IMG/VR virus record: IMGVR_UViG_3300027852_000117 | Span: 1 to 34,187 of that record | Source: a virus | Reading direction: 5' to 3' (one strand) | DNA: 34,187 nt | Shown here: piece after piece, positions 1 through 8,759 of the stretch | Position numbering within the stretch: position 1 is the first letter of the stretch | Layout of the letters: each line of letters opens with the position of its first letter | Program-made: the position numbers and the translations under genes | The notes under the pieces: generated by a model | What the model saw: the letters and a program-made list of their open reading frames with translations, nothing else | What the model was told of the DNA's origin: nothing | Databases searched by the model: none

Positions 1-36
1 GTACTACGCTATGTAAAAATTGTTAAACAAAGAACA
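1..36 (+). other. possible host flank, open in frame 1
   Basis: Frame 1 on the plus strand is open from base 1 (reads VLRYVKIVKQRTG...) and only stops at 79-81. If the prophage is removed between the two GGGAT copies, this frame continues without a stop into the right flank (MYLMLFQVCRELR). That would fit a disrupted host gene. The stretch is only 26 codons, so chance openness is quite possible. Confidence 0.2.
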
Positions 37-49
37 GGGATCAACTCCA

Positions 50-124
50 GGCAGGTTTTTATTCCATTAGACCCACTATAAAATCTCACCCTATATGGGA
101 CAATTCTGTCACCTTATATGGGGA
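50..124. repeat. phage end with transposase-binding-type repeats
   Basis: Two related motifs stand here: TATATGGGAC at 92-101 and TATATGGGGA at 115-124, each preceded by TCACC plus one pyrimidine. They are 23 bp apart. GGCAGGTT at 50-57 is also found inverted near the other edge (34129-34136). The arrangement matches the clusters of MuA binding sites at the ends of transposable phages. Function is inferred from position and inversion only. Confidence 0.55.
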
Positions 125-172
125 ATTTAAAAGCAAATTATATCCTCTGTAAAAAGCGTTTTGATTTTAATT

Positions 173-206
173 AAAAGAAGCTGCTTAATCTTAATTAAGC
201 AGCTTC
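173..206 (-). terminator. intrinsic terminator after dam
   Basis: A perfect 13-bp hairpin with a 4-base loop (arms 177-189 and 194-206, GAAGCTGCTTAAT and its complement) is followed on the minus strand by TTTTAATT. It lies 40 bases after the methylase stop codon and is the last structure before the phage end, so it probably stops late transcription there. Confidence 0.8.
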
Positions 207-245
207 AGATAGCTTTAAAAAGCTTTAGTAGTTTGTAATCAGAAG

Positions 246-983
246 CTACTTTCCTTGTGTTTGTTTTGCCTTTGCGACTGAGTATGACAACTCGACAGGT
301 TTGATGTTAAACTCCTTGAAGGTTTCCCGAATATCTGGATGATCATTCAGGCTTAGTATGAATTTGGATTTGGTATCAGATAAGACTATGGCTATGTGAT
401 GATAATCAGAAAGTTCTAAATTGTGCTGATAGTATGGGGCTTTGTAATAAGGCGGGTCAAGGTAAAAAAAGGTTTCGGGTCTGTCGTAACGCTTGATAAA
501 TTCATGCCAGGGCAGGTTCTCGATTGTAACATTAGAGAGACGAAAATAAACATCTGAAAGTTCATCTTCCATTCTTAAAAGATTGATTCTTGGTTTGCTT
601 AGCTGGTTTGTACCGAATGTCCGGTTTTTCACACGGCCGCCAAAACACAGGCGCTGAAGATAATAGTATCTCGCTGCTCTCTGAATGTCGGTAAGTCCAC
701 CTGCTTCCTGCTGCAGCTTCCAGTCTTCCCACCATTCCCGTGATACCAGCAGCCATTTAAACTGCTTTAAAAACTCCTCGAGATGGTTCTGCAGTACCCT
801 GTAAAGACAAACCAGATCACTGTCAAGATCGTTTATAGTTTCATATTTTGAAGGTTCTTTGCGGAAAAATACCCATGCAGCGCCAGCAAACACTTCGCAA
901 TATGCTTTGTGTGCAGGCATCATTTTGATTATAGTTTCTGATAGTTTTGATTTTCCTCCGATGTAGGCAAGCGGGCTGTTCAT
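246..983 (-). CDS. dam: DNA adenine methylase (Dam family, phage type)
   Basis: S-adenosylmethionine-dependent N6-adenine methyltransferase of the D12/Dam class, 245 aa. The N-terminal cofactor motif AYIGGKSKL is at residues 6-14 and the catalytic DPPY motif at 176-179 within FFYLDPPYY. Length is normal for the family. It is the last gene before the phage end, 150 bases after the tail gene at 1134-1799, separated by palindromic sequence and closed by its own terminator. The ATG at 983 is preceded by AAGGA. The place is that of the mom DNA-modification operon in Mu, so a role in protecting phage DNA from restriction, or in methylation-dependent control, is a reasonable inference. The target sequence cannot be read from the protein with certainty; GATC is typical of the family. 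Confidence 0.93.
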   Translation of the reverse strand: MNSPLAYIGGKSKLSETIIKMMPAHKAYCEVFAGAAWVFFRKEPSKYETINDLDSDLVCLYRVLQNHLEEFLKQFKWLLVSREWWEDWKLQQEAGGLTDIQRAARYYYLQRLCFGGRVKNRTFGTNQLSKPRINLLRMEDELSDVYFRLSNVTIENLPWHEFIKRYDRPETFFYLDPPYYKAPYYQHNLELSDYHHIAIVLSDTKSKFILSLNDHPDIRETFKEFNIKPVELSYSVAKAKQTQGK

Positions 984-991
984 AACACATC

Positions 992-1041
992 CTTGTGCAC
1001 AATAGTTGCTTGTGCTATAAACCTTGTGCTCGGTCCGAGCA
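992..1041 (-). promoter_or_regulatory. palindrome and direct repeats upstream of dam
   Basis: TGCTCGG-T-CCGAGCA at 1027-1041 is a perfect 7-bp-arm palindrome around one central base. CTTGTGC occurs three times in direct orientation at 992-998, 1009-1015 and 1023-1029. All lie within 60 bases of the methylase start, the right place for an operator. The binding protein is unknown. Confidence 0.4.
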
Positions 1042-1127
1042 GGAAGACCGTCAATTATGATGTCTGGCTGTGCTATGAACAGTCATTCGCCAGTGGAAAG
1101 TTGCTGCTTTCCACTGGCGGTCTTCCT
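1041..1127 (-). other. nested hairpin element between tail gene and dam
   Basis: A 13-bp perfect hairpin with a 6-base loop (arms 1088-1100 and 1107-1119, CGCCAGTGGAAAG) is enclosed by outer arms AGGAAGAC (1041-1048) and GTCTTCCT (1120-1127). No T-run follows on either strand, so it does not look like a normal intrinsic terminator. It could be an RNA processing or attenuation structure in the 1134-to-dam transcript. Confidence 0.5.
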
Positions 1128-1133
1128 TATATA

Positions 1134-1799
1134 TTATTCTGGAAATACCATTGATATTGTATAGGTTATTTTTAGCTGGCCTGCGTCCGCTACTGTTACG
1201 GCTGAGGATAATAGATCTCTGGATGTCATAATAAAATAATTCTCATCAGCAGCCAAACAGGCCTCTGCTACCACAATACTTCCACCTGAATTATTATTAT
1301 AAATTCTTTCAAAAGTTGTATCCCATGTTCTTGTGCCACTTGTATACGCTGGCACACCGGCAGGTGAGGCACCATAAGACATTTCTCCGGAGCCCGTGCC
1401 ATGCGCAATTAGAGCAGCAAGATTATACCCTTCAAAACTTTCTGCATCTGTACCTGTGCCTATTAAAATTCCGGCGCCGTTGTCTCCCAATGCGGCGGAG
1501 TATTGTAGTTCGGGGTAATCGTTAGATATAGTATTAATAGCCCCTCCCGATCTTAATGTGTTTAAATGACCAGCTCCAAAAGTTGCCGTTCCAGTACCTC
1601 CGAGATAACAAGCAAAACAATACAAACAATTATAAAAATTACGATTCCAAGAATGGCTGCGGTCTTTAAAACTTTCTGTTATCTTCCCGTCTTTATCCTT
1701 GACCTGTACCGCCAAATGAGCCAGCGGTACAGGTATTTGCAGTATTCTGCTTAACTTTTCAAACTCAAGATATTTGTCTTCTGTTTTTGTTGGGTGCAT
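1134..1799 (-). CDS. tail tip/fibre-associated structural protein
   Basis: 221 aa, read after the J-like tip protein with a 17-base gap. The body is rich in Gly, Ala, Ser and Thr. The C-terminal half carries phrases common in small phage virion proteins: LIGTGTDAESFEGYNLAAL, then TTFERIYNNNSGGSIVVAEA, SRDLLSSAVTVADAGQLKI and a final beta strand ITYTISMVF. A short polar N-terminus (about residues 1-60) probably anchors it to the tail tip. Its general design resembles the 22258-22749 product, although the two differ too much to be called duplicates by eye. A distal fibre or receptor-contact role is inferred from position after J. There is no clear enzymatic motif. Confidence 0.6.
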   Translation of the reverse strand: MHPTKTEDKYLEFEKLSRILQIPVPLAHLAVQVKDKDGKITESFKDRSHSWNRNFYNCLYCFACYLGGTGTATFGAGHLNTLRSGGAINTISNDYPELQYSAALGDNGAGILIGTGTDAESFEGYNLAALIAHGTGSGEMSYGASPAGVPAYTSGTRTWDTTFERIYNNNSGGSIVVAEACLAADENYFIMTSRDLLSSAVTVADAGQLKITYTISMVFPE

Positions 1800-1816
1800 T
1801 TTTTCTCCTTATAATA

Positions 1817-4800
1817 TTATAATAATTCTGCTTCACAAGTTACTGTTGGTACGGGTACTGTTAAATCTTCATCCCTGCTGTACGCATTACCTGCTGTATA
1901 ATTTTCTGACTGTGCGATTGTAGGCGCAGGCACTGTTAAGGCTTCGTTGCTGCTATACACATTGCCTGCTGTGTAAGTATCATCGCATGCTATTGTAGGC
2001 TCTGGAACTGTTAAAGTATCAATAAAATATGAAATATTATAGACTGTTCTGCTTGACAGATTAACGGTTCTTCCGTCAGCAAACTTCACATACAGATGAT
2101 CCAGGCCTTGATCCTGCATGACAAATATACGTGCGCCTGAAATGGGCTGTGCGACTTCCGAAATCGGCAGAAAACTGCTGTCACCTACCACATCAACAAG
2201 TACAGAGTCCTGGATTCCATAAACTCCTGCCGAATCTATAGTGACTGCCCAATACGTGTGTAGTCCCACGTCTGACTGTATCGCCATAGATGTAGTCCCT
2301 TTCATTGTTCCAACTACATCCGCGTCTTCAAAAACATCACCTCTTCTAAGTTCAGTGACAGCTACAGGCAGCTCACCTTCTGTTATAATCCATGCTAACG
2401 AAACAATATCCCCGGTAACCATTGCTATAAGGTTAGATACAACTCCCTGTGTAATACTTAGACTACATGTTGCTGCGGTTAGACTTTCATTCCCGCTTGT
2501 ATCAACTGCCTTAAGCCAGAAAGTACGGCTGTCCGTCCATGCTGGTTCTATGTCAAGCTCAATACTTAACGTTTGCGATATAAAGATTCCTGTGTCCCAG
2601 TCTGCTCCATATCGGACTTCATAATATGATAAATCTGTATCGATACTTGCATCCCATGACAGTCTTACAACTTCTGACAAGATTGAAGCAGCAAAGCCTG
2701 TGACAGGCTGCGGTGGGTTGTTTTTCCCTTCTATTGTATGAGTAACTATATCTGAAGCTTCTGAGCGTATATCATACGGGGAGAAAGCAAATATAAGCAC
2801 TTCATACTCACAATCCCCGTCAACATTTATTATCTGGATATTGCCCTGTGATGCCTCGCAGGGGGGTGTAATTCTCCATGCACGATTTGCACTAAGCGGC
2901 ACATCATCTTCATCAACAAGATCAACAACAAGCCTGTAATATGCTATAACAGTGCTTGTGAAACTATCTACAGTGAAATTAATCACCATCTGTGTGACAA
3001 GAGCGCCGTTCCCAGAGGATATTATGACCGCCTGGTCTGATATAATACTGTCAATAACAGGCTTTGCAGGGGGAAGTAAGGTTATGTCAACCGGCTGAGT
3101 AATATGTGGATCAAACGCCGGGATAGTTCCGGAGTCTGCAGTATGGACTCCTGGAGCGGCATCAATAAGCGTAAGCCTGGCAGTAAGGTCGTTCAGGGGC
3201 TCAATGCTGTAAATAATATGATCAACACTTTCCTCATCTGTCTCACCAAACATGATAAGATCGCCGACATCCACGCCGGTTACAGGTGCGGAAAATGATA
3301 AGGTTGTATATTCACCTGTCCCGGGATTAACGAGATTTGCCAGTACGCTTTCATTATTCAGCGTCCTGAACCTTGCCACATAGGTTTTTCCGGTCTCAAA
3401 AGTAAAGGTTTCGTCTGTTGTTACCTCATCAACATCATCACCAGACAGATGTATTGTTTTTACGCGGCCCCAGCCAAGCCCCCAGCATGGCACGTCATGT
3501 GATACTTTGACCAGGTCGCCACGCGTGCAGCGCAGGTTCTCAACATCAACATACAGGATGTGTTTTTCAGGCCGTAATTGAGCATTTGCAATGTAGTATC
3601 TGCCTGTTTTCCATAGATGATCTGCATCGGTTATGCCTGGGACTTCAAGTTTTTCAAATTTTGATGCGTTTGCATCTGTATAACCGTCTGCATATACAAC
3701 CATCTCATCTGGCAGCCAGCTTTCTTCTCTGTTAAGAAACGGCATTTTAAAGGCATGAATTTCGTCGGAAAATACCTTTGAACCCTTGTAACCCCATGAA
3801 TTTCTGGGAGTAAAGTGCTGCACACAAAAGGTTTGCGGGATATCATGTACAATAGAATATTGACCGTCCACAACAGCATATGCGCCTCTGCCTGTGGGTG
3901 CTATTTTCCGCAGGACTTCAAATACAGTGGATTTGGAGTTTAAGACGCCGTTAAATTCAAAACTGTTTGCAGTACACCAGTCAGCCCATGTCTTGAAGGC
4001 ATCTGCATCAAGCCTTGAATTTGCCAAAGGCCGTTTATTTGCATCGCCTGTGAGAACATCGACATAAGCCCATGCCGGACTTGATGTTGTTAGAGGCGCA
4101 GTCCATGCAGATCCGTCATATGTTTTTAGCTTTGCGGATGCAACACAGTTATATGTGTCAACTATTCCGGAGAGCTGCTCGGTTGCCTTGATGCGCAGGG
4201 CTACAAGATTCATATTAGGAGCTTTAACAGGCGCATCGCTGTCTGAAGTAACAATCACGCTTCGCATTGAAGACCAGTACAGATCATTATATAAATAGTC
4301 GCTGTGATCTTCATGGCATGGGTCCTGAGCCCACACGCTATCTCCGCCGGCAATAGAAAGCCATATCCTTCTTATTCTGATTTCCCACTGTTCGTCCGGA
4401 TCTACGGAAAGCCTGAAGCTCTGACGCAATGCAGTGCCGTCCTCACCCACCATACCTATGCGATTTGTCGTCCAAGGCCACACCGGAATAACTTCCTGAA
4501 ACTCGGGGATGCTTTCCCACACACCAGAGCCACTTACAGATTTCTGCGCTGCCAGGGTTATGCCCAGAGCGTGCTTATTGTTAGGCACATACCTATCAAG
4601 GTAAAATAGGCCTTGGGGGGCTGTAAGATCAAATATGATTTCGGATGCGTTTACAGCTGCTGTTATCACCGTCCACTCAGTGTCCACATGAGTTGGCCAA
4701 CCTCCAGAGCCTGTCTGATATTCCCAAGAGGGGAGTAGGTTGTTGTAATCGTCCTGCTGCACATTGGTCTCATATATAGAGGGCAGGTTCTCTGTTGTTC

Positions 4801-5491
4801 CGACTACTATTTCACAATCGTCAAAATCTGCAATTGCTGTCTCGCCTATTTTGTGTTCAGACAGGTCAAGGTCACCAAGACCGAGGCAAAACAGCATACG
4901 GATATACTGATCATTGCCAATCAGCTCTGTGTAAGGTTTTGAGGAAAGGGGAGGGAATATGCGATGTGTGCCGTATATTTTCGGTACTGTGCCGAATGGC
5001 GCTGATCTGTTTTTTGTGCCTGTAATAGAAAAAGAGTTCTGGATGCCCATATTACTTGCAAAACCGCCTGCGTCTATTGCCGGAGGAGGGCATATTGCAT
5101 TAACTGCAAGGCTTCCTGCGATACCAACCCCAGCAGATAAAAAACCGCCTCCAATTGTGCCGGCACCCATATTCCAGGCTGCCGGCGCCATATAAGGCGC
5201 TGCGACTGCAAGGGCAAGTGTGGCAACCATTAATATTGTGCGCATTGGGTTTTTACCGTCACCACCGCCGGAAGGAAAAACAAAAACCGTGATTATTTTA
5301 TTTTGCCTGATCTTGAATGAACCCCATTTTGCACGAGGGATAAGATCATCTTCACAGTAGATGCTAAGGTTAGCATTTGACAGACCGGCTGTTTCAATAG
5401 ACTCACTGATAGTAGCCCCTGGGATAACGTTCCAGTGCTGCTTTTTCTGTGAAAAGGGGCTGCTATATATTATCATATCTGTAGAAACCAA
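1817..5491 (-). CDS. J-like tail tip / host-specificity protein
   Basis: 1224 aa, the central tail-tip protein that caps the tube and contacts the host. A hydrophobic Gly/Ala-rich stretch at about residues 80-130 recalls lambda gpI, so the N-terminus looks like an I-J fusion. The middle is the tip body. Two fibronectin type III-like domains follow at about 923-1015 and 1016-1105. The C-terminus has a 25-residue tandem repeat starting LTVPxPTI (1160-1184, 1185-1209, partial 1210-1224) with YTAGNxYS in each full copy. Gene order tape measure, M-like, L-like, K-like, J-like supports the call. The longest frame starts at a TTG (5491) after GGGGGA; the in-frame ATG at 5476 is an alternative. Either start overlaps the end of the upstream gene. 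Confidence 0.88.
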   Translation of the reverse strand: MVSTDMIIYSSPFSQKKQHWNVIPGATISESIETAGLSNANLSIYCEDDLIPRAKWGSFKIRQNKIITVFVFPSGGGDGKNPMRTILMVATLALAVAAPYMAPAAWNMGAGTIGGGFLSAGVGIAGSLAVNAICPPPAIDAGGFASNMGIQNSFSITGTKNRSAPFGTVPKIYGTHRIFPPLSSKPYTELIGNDQYIRMLFCLGLGDLDLSEHKIGETAIADFDDCEIVVGTTENLPSIYETNVQQDDYNNLLPSWEYQTGSGGWPTHVDTEWTVITAAVNASEIIFDLTAPQGLFYLDRYVPNNKHALGITLAAQKSVSGSGVWESIPEFQEVIPVWPWTTNRIGMVGEDGTALRQSFRLSVDPDEQWEIRIRRIWLSIAGGDSVWAQDPCHEDHSDYLYNDLYWSSMRSVIVTSDSDAPVKAPNMNLVALRIKATEQLSGIVDTYNCVASAKLKTYDGSAWTAPLTTSSPAWAYVDVLTGDANKRPLANSRLDADAFKTWADWCTANSFEFNGVLNSKSTVFEVLRKIAPTGRGAYAVVDGQYSIVHDIPQTFCVQHFTPRNSWGYKGSKVFSDEIHAFKMPFLNREESWLPDEMVVYADGYTDANASKFEKLEVPGITDADHLWKTGRYYIANAQLRPEKHILYVDVENLRCTRGDLVKVSHDVPCWGLGWGRVKTIHLSGDDVDEVTTDETFTFETGKTYVARFRTLNNESVLANLVNPGTGEYTTLSFSAPVTGVDVGDLIMFGETDEESVDHIIYSIEPLNDLTARLTLIDAAPGVHTADSGTIPAFDPHITQPVDITLLPPAKPVIDSIISDQAVIISSGNGALVTQMVINFTVDSFTSTVIAYYRLVVDLVDEDDVPLSANRAWRITPPCEASQGNIQIINVDGDCEYEVLIFAFSPYDIRSEASDIVTHTIEGKNNPPQPVTGFAASILSEVVRLSWDASIDTDLSYYEVRYGADWDTGIFISQTLSIELDIEPAWTDSRTFWLKAVDTSGNESLTAATCSLSITQGVVSNLIAMVTGDIVSLAWIITEGELPVAVTELRRGDVFEDADVVGTMKGTTSMAIQSDVGLHTYWAVTIDSAGVYGIQDSVLVDVVGDSSFLPISEVAQPISGARIFVMQDQGLDHLYVKFADGRTVNLSSRTVYNISYFIDTLTVPEPTIACDDTYTAGNVYSSNEALTVPAPTIAQSENYTAGNAYSRDEDLTVPVPTVTCEAELL
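1820..2014 (-). repeat. 75-bp tandem repeat in the J-like gene
   Basis: Two full copies and a partial copy of a 75-bp unit encode LTVPxPTI...YTAGNxYS. The copies have diverged at synonymous and some coding positions. Repeats of this kind at the receptor end of a fibre allow length change by recombination. Confidence 0.75.
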
Positions 5492-5849
5492 CTACTTTTT
5501 TCCCCCAGGTTAATCCATTATATTTTTCAATACAGGTATTCACTTTTTGTTCGCAGTGCAGCATGGTGCCAGGGAAAGTAACGACTCCAACATGCCAGGG
5601 ACAGGTTTTAATCCGCAAAACAATAACATCTCCTGCCTGCTCTTGTCCTGATGCGATATCCTGCCATTTGGCTGATTCTCTTACTATTATATCGGGTATA
5701 ACCTTAGATGTTACATTTTTATATGCCCATGAAAAATCGTTTAAATGCACATTAAAAACCTCTTTGTACACTTTCACAACCAGATCCCAGCAGGTAAAGC
5801 CAGGGTCCTGGAATTTTCTTCCGATATAATTATTTGCCCAGGCAGGCAT
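5463..5849 (-). CDS. NlpC/P60-type tail peptidase (lambda K-like)
   Basis: 128-aa cysteine peptidase of the NlpC/P60 fold. Catalytic Cys20 lies in GFTCWDLVVKVYKEVF, the GDVIVLR strand is at 73-79, His86 lies in WHVGVV, and a further His98 lies in TMLHCE. Lambda gpK and relatives sit at the tail tip and probably cut peptidoglycan for DNA entry. The product matches only the peptidase half and lacks the JAB domain of full-length gpK. The gene begins at the stop of the DUF1833-like gene (TAATG) and overlaps the J-like start, so the group is translationally coupled. This is the only peptidoglycan-directed enzyme recognised in the window. Confidence 0.88.
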   Translation of the reverse strand: MPAWANNYIGRKFQDPGFTCWDLVVKVYKEVFNVHLNDFSWAYKNVTSKVIPDIIVRESAKWQDIASGQEQAGDVIVLRIKTCPWHVGVVTFPGTMLHCEQKVNTCIEKYNGLTWGKKVVGFYRYDNI

Positions 5850-6328
5850 TAAAATAATCCTGGGAAGTTGTTTGGGGTAAAGGTATCAGCCGGATAAGGT
5901 TCGTCTAAGATATTTTCATAAGACAGATCCCCTTCAACTGCAAGAACGTCATAGTCCGCTGTTTTCAGGGTAAAATCAAAGGGTCCGGCTTCCACAAAGC
6001 CGGTGGATGTTTCCATGTCATAAAATAAAAGCTCAAGGGATATTGTCGGCGCTGTTGTAAGGCTGCGGATCGTCTGCACTATCTGCCTGTCAACATTATC
6101 AATAATCAGTTTTACGCGGCTTATTTCGTCTTCTTTGTCGGCTGGAAGGTCTATCTGGAACGGGAAAGCCGTGTATTCAGTTGAACCGACTGTTATATTT
6201 TCGCGGTTATTAATGAAATATAAGGGCTGGTCTAAATCTGCGTGATCGATTGTCAGCAACAAAAAAAAAGGATCATCTGATTCCTGGTCATATATTGCCT
6301 TACGCGCATTTGTGCTTAAAATTCTCAT
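5849..6328 (-). CDS. DUF1833-family minor tail protein (L-like position)
   Basis: 159 aa when started at the ATG at 6328, which overlaps the upstream stop as ATGA and gives MRILSTNARKAIYDQESDDP. The open frame runs upstream to 6361, but those extra codons would sit inside the previous gene. The sequence has the DUF1833 pattern: FFLLLTIDHADLDQPLYF, then YTAFPFQIDLPADKED and a series of beta strands. In siphovirus tails this family sits between the M-like and NlpC/P60 genes, where lambda has gpL, and is taken to join the tail tip to the tape measure end. No catalytic residues are visible. Confidence 0.8.
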   Translation of the reverse strand: MRILSTNARKAIYDQESDDPFFLLLTIDHADLDQPLYFINNRENITVGSTEYTAFPFQIDLPADKEDEISRVKLIIDNVDRQIVQTIRSLTTAPTISLELLFYDMETSTGFVEAGPFDFTLKTADYDVLAVEGDLSYENILDEPYPADTFTPNNFPGLF

Positions 6329-6666
6329 GGCATCTGCTCCAGGGCGAATGACACCCGCCACAATAATGATTTTGAAGGTGTATAAACCGGTTGCCCAGTG
6401 AACCTGAACTCCTTTGTTATTTGTGTCCGGGGGGCCGCATAATCAAATCTTAAAGCACAGTTGGCAAGATAGAATGCGTCAAAGATCTCTACCTGCGCAT
6501 CAGTCATGTTCATATTGATTTTTACAGGCCGGTTGCCTGCCGTGAATCTGCGGCGGACTTTTTCTGGTCCAGCGTCCATAGAGGTTCGGATTGTCAGCTC
6601 CGGTGTGGTTTCTGAAAACCCTTCCTGTAATGGAAGTTGCGGCAATCCTGTTGGCCATGCTGCCAT
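6325..6666 (-). CDS. minor tail protein (M-like position)
   Basis: 113 aa. Starts at the stop of the tape measure gene (bases shared at 6666) and ends in an ATGA overlap with the next gene. The sequence is a mainly beta, soluble protein: MAAWPTGLPQLP, RRRFTAGNRPVKINMNMT, EIFDAFYLANCALRFDY and a final LLWRVSFALEQMP. Such proteins (FTAG..P...W.M...Q...F..FY) directly after the tape measure are minor tail proteins of siphoviruses, equivalent in place to lambda gpM. The assignment relies on both pattern and order. Confidence 0.75.
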   Translation of the reverse strand: MAAWPTGLPQLPLQEGFSETTPELTIRTSMDAGPEKVRRRFTAGNRPVKINMNMTDAQVEIFDAFYLANCALRFDYAAPRTQITKEFRFTGQPVYTPSKSLLWRVSFALEQMP

Positions 6667-8759
6667 TATCTCACCGCCCCTGCCCTGTTAAGGCCGAATG
6701 TAGAATTTATTGTTCTGCCGACATTACCGCCCCTTGATATATTGTCTGCAACCTCATCAATTACAATCTGTATGAGCTGCCTGCCATTACCGGATCTGCC
6801 TTTTTCAACATTAACCTCGCTTTTGGTGTTATTAATTACGTTGACCGTTACTCCGGAGGACAAAGCCTTGACTCCGAGATCACCGCCAGAAGTTCTGGTT
6901 AAGGGCATAACAGCTTCTGGCCCGGCCTCACCCATTAAGCCCATGCCCTGCGCCATAGGAAAAACAACCGGCTTTGTTACTACTCCGCCTTTTGCAAACG
7001 GAACGAGATTCCCGTCGCTGAAAACATTGCCCTTGGCGCTGGCAGTGGCACTGGCACCGCCAAGCCAGCCTGTAAAGCTGCCCATAATTGGAGCTACGAC
7101 TGCCTGTTGAATCATCATCTGGGTAATCATCTTTGCGAAGGACTCCAGGATGTCGCCGAATGTGGCGTCTGCATCCCACAGCATATCGTTTAATGTGGAT
7201 GAGAAATGGCTTCCCCAGCCTGTTATTGCTGTGGCCATCTCCTGTGAGAAAGTGGAGCTGGTTGTTTCTTTTAATTTTCCCATTTCAGCATCATAAGTTT
7301 TTGTCCATTGCTCCAGCATTTTGGTGTCGTCTTCATATTTTTTCTTATTTATTTCATTTTCTTCCTTTAACAGAAATTTACTATAGTCGAATTGATCCAG
7401 CTTTGCCTGTTTTTCACGGTGCAAAAAGACGTTTAAGCTTTCAAATTTTTCTGTGTTTTGTTTGTCATAATCAACTATCTGGCCTGCATAATCTTCGCCT
7501 GGGGAAACAGGCCATTGGGAGATTGCCTGTTTTGCATTTAAAGCAGCTTCAGTAACATAGTTCAACTTATCTGTATAAATTTCAAAAAGCGCAAAGTCCT
7601 CTTCTTTTGTGCCAAAATCAGCAGCGCCGAGGGACAGACCAGGGACTGTAATGTCTTGCATTGGTATTACAGGTTTTTTGCTTGTTTGTTTTTTTGGCTT
7701 ACCATCGTAATATTTCAATGAATCCTGTAATGTTTTTAACTGAAACTGATACGCTTTTATTTTTTTTTCAGCCTCTTCAGTATGTCCTGCTCCTTTCCAG
7801 AAATCGAGCATTCCTTTAGAATTTGAAAGCTCTCCGTCTAATATTTTTATCTGACCTTTAATTTCCTGTATTCTTTTTATTGTATGGTCTCTTGCCGTTG
7901 GCGGTGAAAAAAAATTTACCCAATATTCTGTTACAAGCTTTAATTGCCCGCCCAGATCTTTAACAAGAGGGGTTATAGCTTTAACAGCATTTGCAAAAGC
8001 ATCCAATGCGCCGGTTTCCATAAACTCTTTTTTCATTTCAAAATATGCATTATGCAAACGATTAATCTGCGCCTGGGCTGTTTTGGAAGCCTCCGCCACA
8101 CTGCCTTTATAACGTCCGCTTAATGCCTCTGCAAACTTAGGAAGAAAATCAACAGCAGTGACCTTTCCCATCTCAAGCATTTTTCCTAATTCCGCCGTGG
8201 TCACATTCATGGCCTTAGCTGCAATTTGAAACGCGCCTGGCAGACGTTCGCCAAGCTGCCCTCTTAATTCCTCCGCCTGCACAGTGCCTTTAGAAATCAT
8301 TTGGCCAATGGCAAGCAAAGCGCCACTTGTTTCGGCAGATGATAATTGCAGTGCAGTTGAAGCCTCGGCCATAGCAGTATAAATATCTTTTACGGCCTGC
8401 CCTTCCAGCGCAGTACCTCTTGCCGCTGCTGCTATTTTTTGGAAATCCGATATCTGATTTTCAAAAACAAGCCCCAGTCTTTCCGACTCAAGCCTTAAAA
8501 ACTTTTGAGCTTCAGCCCCTGCCTCAACAGAACCAAGCGCAGCCTCAAGCCCTCTTCCCATTTTTTCGGCTGCTATGCCTGTTTGAAGGAAACTTTTTGC
8601 TACTCCGCCAACTCCAACAGCCACTCCAAGCCCTATAAAAGCAGATTTTAAACCAAATACCTGCTTTTTGGCCGATTCCATATGCGAACCGGCAGTCTTA
8701 AAGGCCTTGGATGTTTTGTCTTTTGCGCTGATTATTATTTCAACTTTATTCTTTTGCAT
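6666..8759 (-). CDS. tail tape measure protein
   Basis: 697 aa. It sets tail length and leaves with the DNA at injection. The N-terminal 'tape measure domain' is clear at about residues 50-220 (FENQISDFQKIAAAARGT, ISKGTVQAEELRGQLGERLP). A coiled and charged middle follows (about 290-500). A hydrophobic stretch is near residues 565-590, and the C-terminal motif AKGGVVTKPVVFPMAQG...GLMGEAGPEAVMPL is typical of the family. At roughly 1.5 angstrom per residue the tail would be about 100 nm long (inference). Its ATG at 8759 lies inside the -1 frame of the chaperone fusion, whose stop is at 8746, so its translation may be coupled to frameshifted ribosomes. Confidence 0.93.
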   Translation of the reverse strand: MQKNKVEIIISAKDKTSKAFKTAGSHMESAKKQVFGLKSAFIGLGVAVGVGGVAKSFLQTGIAAEKMGRGLEAALGSVEAGAEAQKFLRLESERLGLVFENQISDFQKIAAAARGTALEGQAVKDIYTAMAEASTALQLSSAETSGALLAIGQMISKGTVQAEELRGQLGERLPGAFQIAAKAMNVTTAELGKMLEMGKVTAVDFLPKFAEALSGRYKGSVAEASKTAQAQINRLHNAYFEMKKEFMETGALDAFANAVKAITPLVKDLGGQLKLVTEYWVNFFSPPTARDHTIKRIQEIKGQIKILDGELSNSKGMLDFWKGAGHTEEAEKKIKAYQFQLKTLQDSLKYYDGKPKKQTSKKPVIPMQDITVPGLSLGAADFGTKEEDFALFEIYTDKLNYVTEAALNAKQAISQWPVSPGEDYAGQIVDYDKQNTEKFESLNVFLHREKQAKLDQFDYSKFLLKEENEINKKKYEDDTKMLEQWTKTYDAEMGKLKETTSSTFSQEMATAITGWGSHFSSTLNDMLWDADATFGDILESFAKMITQMMIQQAVVAPIMGSFTGWLGGASATASAKGNVFSDGNLVPFAKGGVVTKPVVFPMAQGMGLMGEAGPEAVMPLTRTSGGDLGVKALSSGVTVNVINNTKSEVNVEKGRSGNGRQLIQIVIDEVADNISRGGNVGRTINSTFGLNRAGAVR

